This document shows positions 33,277 to 42,211 of a DNA stretch of 64,000 bases, piece after piece. Position 1 is the stretch's first letter; each line of letters opens with the position of its first letter. The translations under genes and the position numbers were made by a program. The notes under the pieces were generated by a model, which worked only from the letters and a program-made list of their open reading frames with translations, had not been told where the DNA came from and searched no databases. This DNA is from Lonepinella sp042485795 (lineage in GTDB: Bacteria; Pseudomonadota; Gammaproteobacteria; Enterobacterales; Pasteurellaceae): assembly GCF_042485795.1 (NCBI RefSeq), contig NZ_CP169368.1:806001-870000 (forward strand). The letters run 5' to 3'.

Positions 33277-33918
33277 ATGGGCGATAAAACTAAACTTGAT
33301 TTAAATAGTGTGAATAACAATTTTTATAAATCAATTAAAACGTTTAACTTACATAAATCAGATAATCCAATCGCTATATTTGTAACGGGGGTTAGCGGAA
33401 GTGGAAAATCTACCATGATAGATGATATAGAATTTAATGCGTTAAAAATACAGCCTGATAATTATCGTAAATTACACCCTAGAATAAACCAATTTAAGGA
33501 GAAATACGGTCGTGATGAAGCCTATAAAAGAACGAGTAAATATTCCTTTGAATTTGCAAAAGCATTAAGAAATAAAGCGATTGAAGAATATTTAAATGTG
33601 ATTTATGAAGCTACTTTTTCAAAAGTGGCAACTGCTCAAGACCTGATTAAACCATTTATTGAAAATGGTTATCAAGTTGTTGTAGTTAAATTACCCATTG
33701 ATGTTGAATTAAGTATTCAGCGGAATATCAGTCGATATGCGGAAAAACACTCTCAAGAACATACTATTCCAAGAATAACTAGTCGAGAAGATATTGAAAA
33801 AATGGCAGATAACTATGATCAGACTTTAAATGAAGTCAGTAAACAAGGTATTAAAATTATAAATAAAGCTGAACTGAAAGAATTACTAATTCACTTAAAC
33901 AAAAATAATGCCCTGTAA
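33277..33918 (+). CDS. Zeta-toxin family kinase
   Basis: A 213-residue P-loop kinase. Walker A is TGVSGSGKST (residues 37-46). The next conserved block, QPDNYRKLHP, has Asp61 in the place of the substrate-binding Asp of zeta (followed by the HP of zeta proteins). IYEATF near 105 corresponds to the IEGT strand, and a late Arg-containing segment (PRITSREDIEKM) follows. Zeta toxins phosphorylate UDP-N-acetylglucosamine and poison cell-wall synthesis. The start at 33277 comes one base after the upstream small gene. Fold assignment is good; toxicity is inferred. Confidence 0.82.
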   Translation: MGDKTKLDLNSVNNNFYKSIKTFNLHKSDNPIAIFVTGVSGSGKSTMIDDIEFNALKIQPDNYRKLHPRINQFKEKYGRDEAYKRTSKYSFEFAKALRNKAIEEYLNVIYEATFSKVATAQDLIKPFIENGYQVVVVKLPIDVELSIQRNISRYAEKHSQEHTIPRITSREDIEKMADNYDQTLNEVSKQGIKIINKAELKELLIHLNKNNAL

Positions 33919-33935
33919 TAAACAGGGCATTTTTG
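33908..33935. terminator. Bidirectional terminator between the zeta-like gene and maeB
   Basis: ATGCCCTG (33908-33915) and CAGGGCAT (33923-33930) form an eight-base stem with a seven-base loop. TTTTT follows on the plus strand and TATTTTT on the minus strand. It overlaps the end of the zeta-like gene and lies 14 bases after the maeB stop. Confidence 0.85.
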
Positions 33936-33948
33936 AATATTTATACGA

Positions 33949-36210
33949 TTATTGTGCTTTCACCGCAGCCACTGCTACCATATTAATAATACGGCGAACA
34001 GAGGATTTTGAGGTTAAAATATGAGCTGGTTTTTTGATACCCATTAAAATTGGACCAATAGTAATCGGGGTATGTGTACCTTGTAGCAAGTTTAAGCTAA
34101 TACGAGCTGATTCCATATTTGGCATAATCAATAAATTAGCTGCACCTTTTAATGGGCTATCTGGCATCATTTCATTACGTAAACTTTCAGTCAATGCCAC
34201 ATCACAGTGCATTTCGCCATCAATGATTAAATCAGGGGCTTGAGCTTTCACTAATTGTAAAACTTGACGCATTTTCACCGCACTTGGGTGATCAGATGTG
34301 CCGTAGTTAGAATGAGAAATCAACGCAACCTGAGGTTCAATACCAAAACGGCGTACTTCTTCGGCAGCCATTAAAGTGATTTCTGCTAATTCTTCTGCAC
34401 TTGGATCGGTGTTGACAAAAGTATCGGCTAAGAATAAGTTACGGTCAGAAAGAACGAGTCCATTCACTGTGGCTGGGACTTTCACTTCTTCTTTTACGCC
34501 TACGATTTCTTTTAATAAACCAAGGCTGGCTGAATAAGTTCCTACTAAACCGCACAACATGGCATCAGCATAACCTAATTCCAGTAAAGCGGAACCGATA
34601 GCTGCTGAATTATTAATCATTCTACGTTGTGCCATCGCTTTGGTCACGCCATTACGTTTCATTTTATTATGGTATAGTGTCCAACATTTCTCAAAAATTT
34701 CTGGGTTATCGGTGCTTAATACATCAAAATCTTTACCAGCTTCAATTTTTAAGCCTAGTTTTTTGATTTTTTGTTCAATAACCTCATTACGACCCACTAA
34801 CACTGGGTAAGCAATACCAAGACCAGAAATTTCTTGTACTGCGTGTAAAATTTTGGTTTCTTCACCGTCTGCTAATAAGACCCGTTTTTTGTCTTTTTTC
34901 GCTTGGTCAAACACTGGTTTCATAAACAAATTGGTTTTGTAAACGAATTGCGTTAATGTTTCCAAATAAGCGTCCCAATCAGTAATTGGACGAGTTGCCA
35001 CGCCGCTATCCATTGCCGCTTTCGCTACCGCTGGAGCAATACGCACGATTAAGCGTGGATCGAATGGTTTTGGAATAATATAATCAGGACCGAAAGACAC
35101 TTCGTTGCCACCATAAGCCGAAGTAACGACTTCATTTTGTTCTGCAAGAGCAAGATCTGCAATAGCATGCACTGCCGCCATTTTCATTTCTTCATTAATG
35201 GTGGTCGCACTTACATCTAACGCACCACGGAAAATGAATGGGAAACAAAGCACATTGTTGACTTGGTTAGGGTAGTCAGAACGACCAGTACATACAATCG
35301 CATCGGCACGAGCTGCTTTGGCTTCAGGTGGAGTGATTTCAGGATCAGGATTTGCTAACGCCAAAATCAATGGACTGGCTGCCATGGATTTTACCATTTC
35401 AGCAGTCAATAAGCCTTTGGCGGAACAGCCTAAGAAAATATCGGCATTTTCAATCACATCGCCTAATGAACGTGTGCCGTTATCATCAATGGCATAGAGT
35501 TTTTTAGTGTCGTCCATACGGTCATCACGGTTTTTGTAGATTACCCCTTTAGAGTCGCAAACCACGATATTTTCCCGTTTCATGCCAAGCGAAACCAATA
35601 AATTCAAACACGCAATCGAGGCAGCACCTGCACCTGATGCGACTAAACGCACGTCTTCAATTTTTTTACCCACAATACGTAAACCGTTTAACACAGCCGC
35701 CGAGCTGATAATCGCTGTACCGTGTTGGTCATCATGGAAGACAGGAATGTGCATACGTTCACGTAATTTTTGCTCTATATAGAAACATTCAGGGGCTTTA
35801 ATATCTTCAAGGTTAATCCCCCCAAAAGTTGGCTCAAGGGAAGCAATGATTTCTACTAATTTATCGGGATCTTTTTCATCAATCTCAATATCAAACACAT
35901 CTACACCAGCGAATTTTTTAAATAACACGCCTTTCCCTTCCATCACAGGCTTACCCGCCAATGCTCCGATATTACCTAACCCAAGCACCGCAGACCCGTT
36001 AGAAATCACTGCCACTAAATTGCCTTTAGATGTATAACGATAGGCTTTAGCGGGATCTGCTTGAATATCTAAACATGGTTCGGCAACCCCTGGCGAATAG
36101 GCAAGCGCTAAATCTCGTTGAGTGGCTAGTGATTTGGTTGGAGTAACTTCAATTTTTCCAGGTTTTGGAAATTCGTGAAAATCTAAAGCAGCTTGACGTA
36201 AATCTGACAT
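33949..36210 (-). CDS. maeB: NADP-dependent malic enzyme with phosphotransacetylase domain
   Basis: Oxidative decarboxylation of malate to pyruvate with NADPH production. The 753-residue protein has the N-terminal malic enzyme part (about 1-410; AYSPGVAEPC near 37, FHDDQHGTA near 158, SGAGAASIACLNLL nucleotide fold) and a C-terminal phosphotransacetylase-like domain (about 430-750). In MaeB that domain serves as an allosteric module sensing acetyl-CoA. The start at 36210 follows AAGGATC; a longer frame to 36258 is not supported. Confidence 0.95.
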   Translation of the reverse strand: MSDLRQAALDFHEFPKPGKIEVTPTKSLATQRDLALAYSPGVAEPCLDIQADPAKAYRYTSKGNLVAVISNGSAVLGLGNIGALAGKPVMEGKGVLFKKFAGVDVFDIEIDEKDPDKLVEIIASLEPTFGGINLEDIKAPECFYIEQKLRERMHIPVFHDDQHGTAIISSAAVLNGLRIVGKKIEDVRLVASGAGAASIACLNLLVSLGMKRENIVVCDSKGVIYKNRDDRMDDTKKLYAIDDNGTRSLGDVIENADIFLGCSAKGLLTAEMVKSMAASPLILALANPDPEITPPEAKAARADAIVCTGRSDYPNQVNNVLCFPFIFRGALDVSATTINEEMKMAAVHAIADLALAEQNEVVTSAYGGNEVSFGPDYIIPKPFDPRLIVRIAPAVAKAAMDSGVATRPITDWDAYLETLTQFVYKTNLFMKPVFDQAKKDKKRVLLADGEETKILHAVQEISGLGIAYPVLVGRNEVIEQKIKKLGLKIEAGKDFDVLSTDNPEIFEKCWTLYHNKMKRNGVTKAMAQRRMINNSAAIGSALLELGYADAMLCGLVGTYSASLGLLKEIVGVKEEVKVPATVNGLVLSDRNLFLADTFVNTDPSAEELAEITLMAAEEVRRFGIEPQVALISHSNYGTSDHPSAVKMRQVLQLVKAQAPDLIIDGEMHCDVALTESLRNEMMPDSPLKGAANLLIMPNMESARISLNLLQGTHTPITIGPILMGIKKPAHILTSKSSVRRIINMVAVAAVKAQ

Positions 36211-36368
36211 AGTTTTGATCCTTTTTATTGTGATTAATGAAACAAACAATTTTGCCATTATAAAACAAAATCAAATAAAAAAATGTGATATAAGGCAAAT
36301 TTTTGCAATAAATTGTTAGGGGGGAAATGAGGTAATAGAAAAGTTTGGGGAGAATTTGTTATTTGGGC

Positions 36369-36384
36369 TAGGGGAATACCCCTA
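36369..36384 (-). terminator. Short stem-loop after mqsA
   Basis: TAGGGG, AATA, CCCCTA form a six-base GC-rich stem with a tetraloop, 14 bases after the mqsA stop. There is no T run on either side, so the role as a terminator is uncertain. Confidence 0.35.
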
Positions 36385-36397
36385 ACCTAAATAGAAG

Positions 36398-36793
36398 TTA
36401 AGCCATTTCTGTCAATAAATCTGGATGTTTATCCAAAATTTTTAATAATTTAATTAATGCTACTGGTGGTGTGGCTTTTCCTGTTTCATAACGAGAAAAT
36501 GCAGTTACGCCACCACCAAAAATAGCACCAGCTTGTCGTTGATCTAATTTTAATTTTTTACGAACACGTTGAATATAAAGCGGATCGGCTAATGTCGCAT
36601 TAACCTGTTTATTAAATTCAATCATCGTTTCTGAAACACGTTGAGCATCAATAGGGTCAACTAATACTGAATCGCAATGACTACAATATTTACCTGAAAC
36701 CCTAGGAATAACGGTTTTTTGTCCTTTGTAAGTATAAGACATATCACGTACATCTTGAATATACTCACCTGTGTTACATTCTATACATTTCAT
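36398..36793 (-). CDS. mqsA: MqsA antitoxin
   Basis: A 131-residue antitoxin with an N-terminal zinc domain: Cys3, Cys6, Cys37 and Cys40, exactly the positions known for E. coli MqsA. It binds the MqsR toxin. A C-terminal helix-turn-helix domain (about 70-131, KKLKLDQRQAGAIFGGGVTA) binds operator DNA. It follows mqsR by two bases, so the order is toxin first, as is usual for this family. It represses its own operon. Confidence 0.96.
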   Translation of the reverse strand: MKCIECNTGEYIQDVRDMSYTYKGQKTVIPRVSGKYCSHCDSVLVDPIDAQRVSETMIEFNKQVNATLADPLYIQRVRKKLKLDQRQAGAIFGGGVTAFSRYETGKATPPVALIKLLKILDKHPDLLTEMA

Positions 36794-36795
36794 CC

Positions 36796-37092
36796 TTATA
36801 GCTCCTTAAATGAAACAATTAATACTTCATCAATTACAGTTAACTTGAGATAAATATTGCCATATTCCGTATTGGGGCGATAAACATCTTGCCAAATAGT
36901 ATGATTAGCATAGGTCGTCATACTTTTATAAAAATCGGCAGGCGTTAACGCATTCACAATCTCGATCATTGTATTATGGTCAATTCCCATTTGAGCCGCA
37001 CCAACCAAAGCAGACTGGGTTTGTGTGTATTTACTTTGAGCAATAAGCTCTTTGACTTTTTCAAGTTTACAATGTGGCGTTCGTTTTTCCAT
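36796..37092 (-). CDS. mqsR: MqsR mRNA interferase toxin
   Basis: A 98-residue RelE-fold ribonuclease that, in E. coli, cuts mRNA at GCU and GCA. The protein begins MEKRTPHCKLEKVKELI and contains MTTYANHTIWQDVYRP near residue 58, close to the E. coli sequence pattern. It is first in the mqsRA operon. A pair of inverted repeats lies 14-53 bases upstream. Free MqsR is linked to growth arrest and persistence. Confidence 0.95.
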   Translation of the reverse strand: MEKRTPHCKLEKVKELIAQSKYTQTQSALVGAAQMGIDHNTMIEIVNALTPADFYKSMTTYANHTIWQDVYRPNTEYGNIYLKLTVIDEVLIVSFKEL

Positions 37093-37105
37093 TTGGTTTA
37101 GAAGT

Positions 37106-37145
37106 AATTTATCTATTTGCTATATTTTAATCTATTAGATAAATT
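37106..37145 (-). promoter_or_regulatory. Candidate MqsA operator upstream of mqsR
   Basis: Perfect ten-base arms AATTTATCTA (37106-37115) and TAGATAAATT (37136-37145) flank a 20-base AT-rich spacer containing, on the minus strand, a TAAAATATA-like -10 element. The position fits autoregulation. The sequence differs from the E. coli MqsA palindrome, so the assignment is inferred. Confidence 0.5.
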
Positions 37146-37186
37146 TTACAAGGGAAATATTCAACGCTTTTATTGTAAAAAAGAAA

Positions 37187-37208
37187 ATTTGTGATCCAGC
37201 TCACAAAT
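37187..37208 (+). promoter_or_regulatory. CRP site of the tct operon
   Basis: A perfect TGTGA-N6-TCACA core (37190-37205) with A/T-rich flanks. It lies about 70 bases before the probable transcription start (possible -35 TTGATG at 37232 and -10 near 37255-37260), a class I activation position. Confidence 0.85.
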
Positions 37209-37257
37209 TCAACAAAAAGTGCTTTTTTTAGTTGATGTTTTCTTGTATTGTCTTTTT

Positions 37258-37287
37258 AAATTAAATCGAAACGTTTCGATTTAATTT
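37258..37287 (+). promoter_or_regulatory. Perfect 30-base palindrome, RbsR-type operator
   Basis: The 30 bases from 37258 to 37287 equal their own reverse complement. The centre GAAACGTTTC is the core of LacI-family operators and matches the E. coli RbsR site (CGAAACGTTTCG). It overlaps the likely -10 region and sits 34 bases before tctC. The rbsR-like gene at 42841 ends the same gene run. Confidence 0.85.
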
Positions 37288-37321
37288 GTGTCACATAATC
37301 TCTCATATTGGAGCGTACAAA

Positions 37322-38272
37322 ATGAGTAAAAATCTAATCAAAATAGTCTTAGCCACTTCCGTTCTGTTTTCTGCAAGTGCTTTCGCTAATTATCCTGAAA
37401 AACCAATCACAATCATTGTTCCTTGGGCAGCTGGTGGTAATACAGATACTATTGCTCGTCTTGTTGCAAAAGGATTGCAGGAAGAATTAAAAACTAATGT
37501 TAATGTTATTAATCGTACTGGTGGTAGTGGCGTTGTCGGACATAATGCCATTAAAACAGCAAAACCTGATGGCTATACTTTAGGGGTTGTGACAGTTGAG
37601 ATTGCATTAATGCATCATCAAAAAATGACAGATTTAAACTATAAAAACTATACACCAATTGTTCGTTTGGGCGTTGTGCCTGGTGGTGTGCAAGTAGGTA
37701 AAGATTCTCCATATAAAGATATTAATGAACTCTTGACAGCGATTAAAGAAAACCCAGGTAAATTAAAAGCATCGGGTAGTGGGTTAAATTCCATTTGGCA
37801 TTTAAATTTATTGGGCATATTAAGAAGTGCTAATTTACCAACGGATGCAGTGAAATTTGTACCATCACAAGGGGCGAGTGCTGCGTTACAAGAACTTGTT
37901 TCTGGTGGTATTGATTTTGTTACTTCATCACCAGGTGAAGCTCAAAGTATGACCGATGCTGGAATGGTAAGACATTTAGCGATTACGACACCGACTAAAA
38001 GTGAACTTTATTCAGATATTCCTGTATATCAAGAGGCAACATCATATAAATGGAGTTTAAATGGATGGAATGTATTAACAGCACCACAAGGATTACCTGA
38101 TGATGTAAAACAAGCCTTAACTAAAGCTATGGAAAAAGTTTATGCTTCAGGGGAATTGCAAAAATTTGCTAATAAACAAGGCTTTGAAGCGAGTGCGTTA
38201 TATGGTGCTGAATTAGAGCAATTTATGGCAGATGAAGATAAAAAATTCGGTGAATTATTGTCTGCTGAATAA
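37322..38272 (+). CDS. tctC: Tripartite tricarboxylate transporter substrate-binding protein
   Basis: A 316-residue periplasmic protein of the TctC/Bug family. A signal peptide ends at SAFA, then the mature start NYPEKPITIIVPWAAGGNTD, the typical family opening that forms part of the carboxylate pocket. It captures a carboxylated solute for the TctAB membrane part. First gene of the operon, behind a CRP site and a palindromic operator. The start at 37322 follows GGAGCG. Substrate unknown. Confidence 0.94.
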   Translation: MSKNLIKIVLATSVLFSASAFANYPEKPITIIVPWAAGGNTDTIARLVAKGLQEELKTNVNVINRTGGSGVVGHNAIKTAKPDGYTLGVVTVEIALMHHQKMTDLNYKNYTPIVRLGVVPGGVQVGKDSPYKDINELLTAIKENPGKLKASGSGLNSIWHLNLLGILRSANLPTDAVKFVPSQGASAALQELVSGGIDFVTSSPGEAQSMTDAGMVRHLAITTPTKSELYSDIPVYQEATSYKWSLNGWNVLTAPQGLPDDVKQALTKAMEKVYASGELQKFANKQGFEASALYGAELEQFMADEDKKFGELLSAE

Positions 38273-38279
38273 TGTGGAG

Positions 38280-38301
38280 AATAGCCCCTTTAGGGGCTAT
38301 T
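38280..38301 (+). terminator. Stem-loop between tctC and tctB
   Basis: AATAGCCCC, loop TTTA, GGGGCTATT: a nine-base perfect stem without a T run. Such hairpins after a binding-protein gene often protect its message and lower expression of the membrane genes. It ends only seven bases before the tctB ATG, which has no clear ribosome site. Confidence 0.55.
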
Positions 38302-38308
38302 GAAATAT

Positions 38309-38755
38309 ATGATTAGATTACTTACCCCTGTTATATTGCTTATTTTTGGATTAATCATATCAGGATATAGTTATTATACTTATGGTGATTTTTCTGATTA
38401 TGGAGCAGCATTTTATCCAACAATTATTGGGTTTTTAGTTTCTTTCTTTGGTCTGATTGATTTTATTATGGAAGTAAAACTACGAGATAAATATATTTTT
38501 CAGAGTTTTGATTGGTTACAAGATGGTAAAGTGATTCTTGCTATTTCTGTTATTGTATTGTTTTACTTATTTTCTTCAGAATATGTAGGTTTTATTCTAA
38601 GTGTGGCAATAATTTTGAATGTATTAACACAACCATTTTTAGAAAAGAATAGGCTATTTATTGGCAGTTTACTCTTTCTTTTGTCAATCGGTATCTATTT
38701 CTTATTTGCAAAAGTGTTGTTAGTGGGACTTCCTAGCGGAATGTTATTTGAATAG
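38309..38755 (+). CDS. tctB: TctB small membrane subunit
   Basis: A 148-residue membrane protein with about four helices, the usual form of TctB, which joins TctA in the inner-membrane part of the transporter. ATG 38309 was chosen over a TTG nine bases earlier. The ribosome site is weak and may be masked by the upstream hairpin. It lies nine bases before tctA. Confidence 0.88.
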   Translation: MIRLLTPVILLIFGLIISGYSYYTYGDFSDYGAAFYPTIIGFLVSFFGLIDFIMEVKLRDKYIFQSFDWLQDGKVILAISVIVLFYLFSSEYVGFILSVAIILNVLTQPFLEKNRLFIGSLLFLLSIGIYFLFAKVLLVGLPSGMLFE

Positions 38756-38764
38756 TAGGTAGCT

Positions 38765-40267
38765 ATGGATATTTTAATAAATGCTTTTTCTTACATTGAT
38801 CTCAATGCTATTTTAGCTATTTTAGGTGCTGGTCTATTTGGGTTGTTTGTTGGAGCAATCCCTGGTTTGACGGCTACAATGGCAGTTGCTTTAATGGTGC
38901 CTTTCACTTTCTTTATGGATCCTATTCCAGCTTTAGCCTTAATGATTTCTGTTGGAGCATCATCAATCTATGCTGGTGATATTCCAGGGGCATTGTTAAG
39001 AATACCAGGTACACCAGCTTCTGCCGCTTATGTGGATGATAGTTATCGTTTAGTTAAACAAGGAAAAGTGAATTTTGTTTTAGGACTTGGTCTATTAAGT
39101 TCGGTAATTGGTGGTGTGATTGGTTCAATAATTTTGGCTGTGAGTGCCCCTTATTTAGCAAAATTCGCTTTGAAATTTAGTTCCTTTGAATACACTTGGT
39201 TGTCATTATTAGGATTAAGTTGTGCAACGTTGATTGCTGGCAAATTTGTCACTAAAAGTTTGTTGACGTTGTTATTTGGTATATTGATCTCAACCATTGG
39301 TTTTGATGAATTTACAGGGCAGGCACGTTTTACTTTTGGTCTAGTGTCATTATATGAGGGAGTGAGTTTTATTCCTGCAATGATAGGCTTATTTGCTATT
39401 TCAGGAGCCATTGAATATTATGCGAATAGATATAAATTAACATCTAATGTAGATATTTCTGAGTTAGAAAATAATAAAAGCTCATTAAATCTATTTAAGG
39501 GACTTGCCAACCCCTTAAGTCAGAGAAAATGGAGTATTTTACGCAGTAGTATCATTGGAACGACTATTGGTGCATTACCAGGTGCGGGAGCGGATATTGC
39601 CGCATGGATTTCTTATGCTATTTCTAAAAAAACATCAAAAACGCCCGAGTTATACGGAAAAGGTTCACAAGATGCGATTATTGACGCATCAAGTAGTAAT
39701 AATGCGAGTCTTGCTGGTAGTTGGATACCGTCATTAGTTTTCGGTATTCCTGGCGACTCAGCAGCGGCGATTATTATCGGCGTACTTTATATGAAAGATA
39801 TGCAACCAGGTCCATCATTATTTTTGTTCCAACCAGATAAATTATATGCGGTGTTTATTTTATTTTTCATTGCCAATATTGCATTAATTCCTTTGGCATT
39901 AATTGTGGTTAATTTCTTAAAGAAAATTATTCAAATCAATAAAGATATTCTTTATCCAATAGTAATTATATTTAGCATTGTAGGATCTTATGCAATTAAT
40001 AATTCCCCTGAAGCCGTAGTCGTTATGTTGCTTATGGGCGTTATTGGATATTTCTTACAAAAAAATCATTATCCAATTTCACCGATTATTTTAGGTATGA
40101 TTTTAGGACCAATGTTAGAGAGAAATTTATTATCTTCTTTAACAAAATCAGATGGTAGTTTGCTTGCTTTTGTAGAAAGACCCGTTTCAGCCGTTTTAGC
40201 TTGCTGTTTCTTATTAGTGGTGATTTTACAAATTAAAGGCATTGTGAAAAATTTTAGTGAAAAATAA
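38765..40267 (+). CDS. tctA: TctA large membrane subunit
   Basis: A 500-residue permease with about 11-12 helices. Family markers include GAIPGLTATMAVALMVPFTF near residue 32, DIPGALLRIPGTPASAAY near residue 72 and the internal repeat GALPGAGADIAAWISYA near 265, as expected for TctA, which has two related halves. It uses an ion gradient to import the carboxylate brought by TctC. Confidence 0.94.
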   Translation: MDILINAFSYIDLNAILAILGAGLFGLFVGAIPGLTATMAVALMVPFTFFMDPIPALALMISVGASSIYAGDIPGALLRIPGTPASAAYVDDSYRLVKQGKVNFVLGLGLLSSVIGGVIGSIILAVSAPYLAKFALKFSSFEYTWLSLLGLSCATLIAGKFVTKSLLTLLFGILISTIGFDEFTGQARFTFGLVSLYEGVSFIPAMIGLFAISGAIEYYANRYKLTSNVDISELENNKSSLNLFKGLANPLSQRKWSILRSSIIGTTIGALPGAGADIAAWISYAISKKTSKTPELYGKGSQDAIIDASSSNNASLAGSWIPSLVFGIPGDSAAAIIIGVLYMKDMQPGPSLFLFQPDKLYAVFILFFIANIALIPLALIVVNFLKKIIQINKDILYPIVIIFSIVGSYAINNSPEAVVVMLLMGVIGYFLQKNHYPISPIILGMILGPMLERNLLSSLTKSDGSLLAFVERPVSAVLACCFLLVVILQIKGIVKNFSEK

Positions 40268-40284
40268 TTAATTTGGAGAAAATT

Positions 40285-41202
40285 ATGGAAATTCAAGGCA
40301 TTATCCCTGTTATGCTTACCCCATTTACTACAAACAATGAAGTAGATTATGATGGCTTAAGAAAACTGACAGATTGGTATATTGATAATGGAGCAGATAC
40401 ATTATTTGCCACTTGTCAATCCAGTGAAATCCTTTATCTTTCACTGGAAGAAAAAATCAAAATAACGCAAACTGTTATCGATCAAACTAAAGGTCGTATT
40501 CCTGTGGTCACTTCAGGGCATACTGGTGCAACGTTTGATGAACAAGTGGCAGAATTGCAGGCAATGTATGATACAGGTGCGGATGCGGTGATATTAATTA
40601 CTAATCGTTTAGATCCAAATAATGAAGGAACTGCGATTTTAAAAGCAAATTTTGAAAAATTATTATCTGCGTTACCAAAAGATATAACTTTAGGATTATA
40701 CGAATGTCCTGTACCTTATCGCCGTTTATTAACCGATGAAGAAATTACATATTTTGCTGGTTTTAATAATATAGTGGTGCTAAAAGATGTTTCTTGTGAT
40801 TTAGCAACCGTTAAACGCCGACTTAAGTTAACCCAAAATAGTAATTTGAAGATCATTAATGCCAATGCAGCTATTGCGTTTGAGGCAATGAAAGCAGGTT
40901 CTCAAGGATTTTCAGGGGTATTTAATAATATTCACCCTGATTTATATGCTTATTTGTATAAAAATAAAGAAAGCCAAGATCCTATCATTCAGGAATTAGC
41001 CCATTTCCTTGCGATTTGTGGGGCGGCTGAAAGTTTTGGTTATCCAAATTTTGCTAAATTAATGCACGTTAAAATTGGCACATTCAAACATTATGGCTCT
41101 CGAGTGATTCCAGCAGATATTAAAGAAAAATATTGGGCGGTGGAAGAATTGCTTGATCATATTATGCAAGGATCTGATCTATATCGTAGAAAAATTAAAT
41201 AA
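40285..41202 (+). CDS. DapA/NanA-superfamily aldolase or dehydratase
   Basis: A 305-residue TIM-barrel protein of the dihydrodipicolinate synthase / N-acetylneuraminate lyase superfamily. The Schiff-base Lys is in VVLKDVSCD near residue 168 and the active-site Tyr in GLYECPVPYRR near 140. The loop that is usually GTTGE, which binds the keto acid, reads CQSSE here, marking a separate subgroup rather than DapA or NanA. The start at 40285 follows TTTGGAGA. Lying between tctCBA and rbsK, it probably acts on the imported carboxylate or a keto-acid made from it. Exact reaction unknown. Confidence 0.85.
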   Translation: MEIQGIIPVMLTPFTTNNEVDYDGLRKLTDWYIDNGADTLFATCQSSEILYLSLEEKIKITQTVIDQTKGRIPVVTSGHTGATFDEQVAELQAMYDTGADAVILITNRLDPNNEGTAILKANFEKLLSALPKDITLGLYECPVPYRRLLTDEEITYFAGFNNIVVLKDVSCDLATVKRRLKLTQNSNLKIINANAAIAFEAMKAGSQGFSGVFNNIHPDLYAYLYKNKESQDPIIQELAHFLAICGAAESFGYPNFAKLMHVKIGTFKHYGSRVIPADIKEKYWAVEELLDHIMQGSDLYRRKIK

Positions 41203-41223
41203 TATTATCATTTAAGGTTATTT

Positions 41224-42153
41224 ATGAAAAAAACACTCACCATTCTTGGTAGCATCAACGCCGATCACGTTATTTCCGTTCCCCATTTCGCCAAACCTGG
41301 TGAAACGCTCACAGGACACCATTACTACATTGCCTATGGTGGCAAAGGGGCGAATCAAGCGGTGGCGGCAGCAAGGTTAAGTGATGAAAATACCCAAGTG
41401 AATTTTATCGGCTGTATTGGTGATGATGACATTGGTCGCACAATGAAAAATGCCTTTGAGCAGGACGGCATTAACACTCAATTTGTTCATCAAATCACCA
41501 ACCAAACTACAGGGATTGCGATGATTCAAGTGGCAGCGAGTGGCGAAAATAGTATTGTGATTTCTGCTGGAGCGAACGGTTGTTTAGATGAAAATATTGT
41601 CGAGCAAAGCCGCAGCCAAATTGAGCAAGCAGATATGTTATTAATGCAACTTGAAACGCCATTGCCCGCCGTGATCAAAGCCGCTCAAATCGCCAAAAAT
41701 AACGGCGTAAAAGTGGTGTTAAACCCTGCTCCTGCACAAAAATTGCCTGATGAATTATTGGCAAATCTTGCAATGATTACGCCTAACGAAACTGAAGCAG
41801 AAATTCTGACTGGGGTGAAAGTCACCGACCTTGAAAGTGCGGTGAAATCTGCCAAAATTTTTCATCAAAAAGGCATTGAAACCGTGTTGATTACGTTGGG
41901 TTCAAAGGGCGTGTTTGTAAGTCACCAAGGACAACAAGAAATTGTAGCAGGATTTAGAGTAAAAGCCGTTGACACCACCGCTGCAGGGGATACGTTTAAT
42001 GGTGCATTTTTAATTGCCTTATTAGACGGCAAACCGTTACAAGATGCCATTCGTTTTGCTCACGCAGCAGCGGCGATTAGTGTTACCAGAGAAGGGGCGC
42101 AGCCGTCTATTCCAACCAGAGCAGAAACGTTGGATTTTTTAAAATCGATTTAG
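41224..42153 (+). CDS. rbsK: Ribokinase
   Basis: ATP-dependent phosphorylation of ribose to ribose 5-phosphate. The 309-residue PfkB-family protein shows LGSINADHVISV at the start, the GGKGANQAVAAARL signature near residue 41 and the catalytic DTTAAGDTFNGAF near 251 (Asp base). It starts after AAGGTT, 21 bases after the aldolase gene. In relatives rbsK follows rbsDACB, but here those genes are missing and tctCBA plus the aldolase gene stand in their place. A related sugar acid kinase role cannot be excluded. Confidence 0.92.
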   Translation: MKKTLTILGSINADHVISVPHFAKPGETLTGHHYYIAYGGKGANQAVAAARLSDENTQVNFIGCIGDDDIGRTMKNAFEQDGINTQFVHQITNQTTGIAMIQVAASGENSIVISAGANGCLDENIVEQSRSQIEQADMLLMQLETPLPAVIKAAQIAKNNGVKVVLNPAPAQKLPDELLANLAMITPNETEAEILTGVKVTDLESAVKSAKIFHQKGIETVLITLGSKGVFVSHQGQQEIVAGFRVKAVDTTAAGDTFNGAFLIALLDGKPLQDAIRFAHAAAAISVTREGAQPSIPTRAETLDFLKSI

Positions 42154-42185
42154 GACTTGTTTATCTTTCCTTTATCGTTGTAAAA

Positions 42186-42200
42186 TATCATTTAATGATA
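42186..42200 (+). promoter_or_regulatory. Palindrome upstream of the mazEF-like pair
   Basis: TATCAT, TTA, ATGATA form a 15-base palindrome about 12-18 bases before the antitoxin start. A possible promoter lies just before it (TTGTTT near 42157, TAAAAT near 42181). Likely an autoregulatory operator for the TA pair. Confidence 0.5.
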
Positions 42201-42211
42201 CATAAGAGGAT

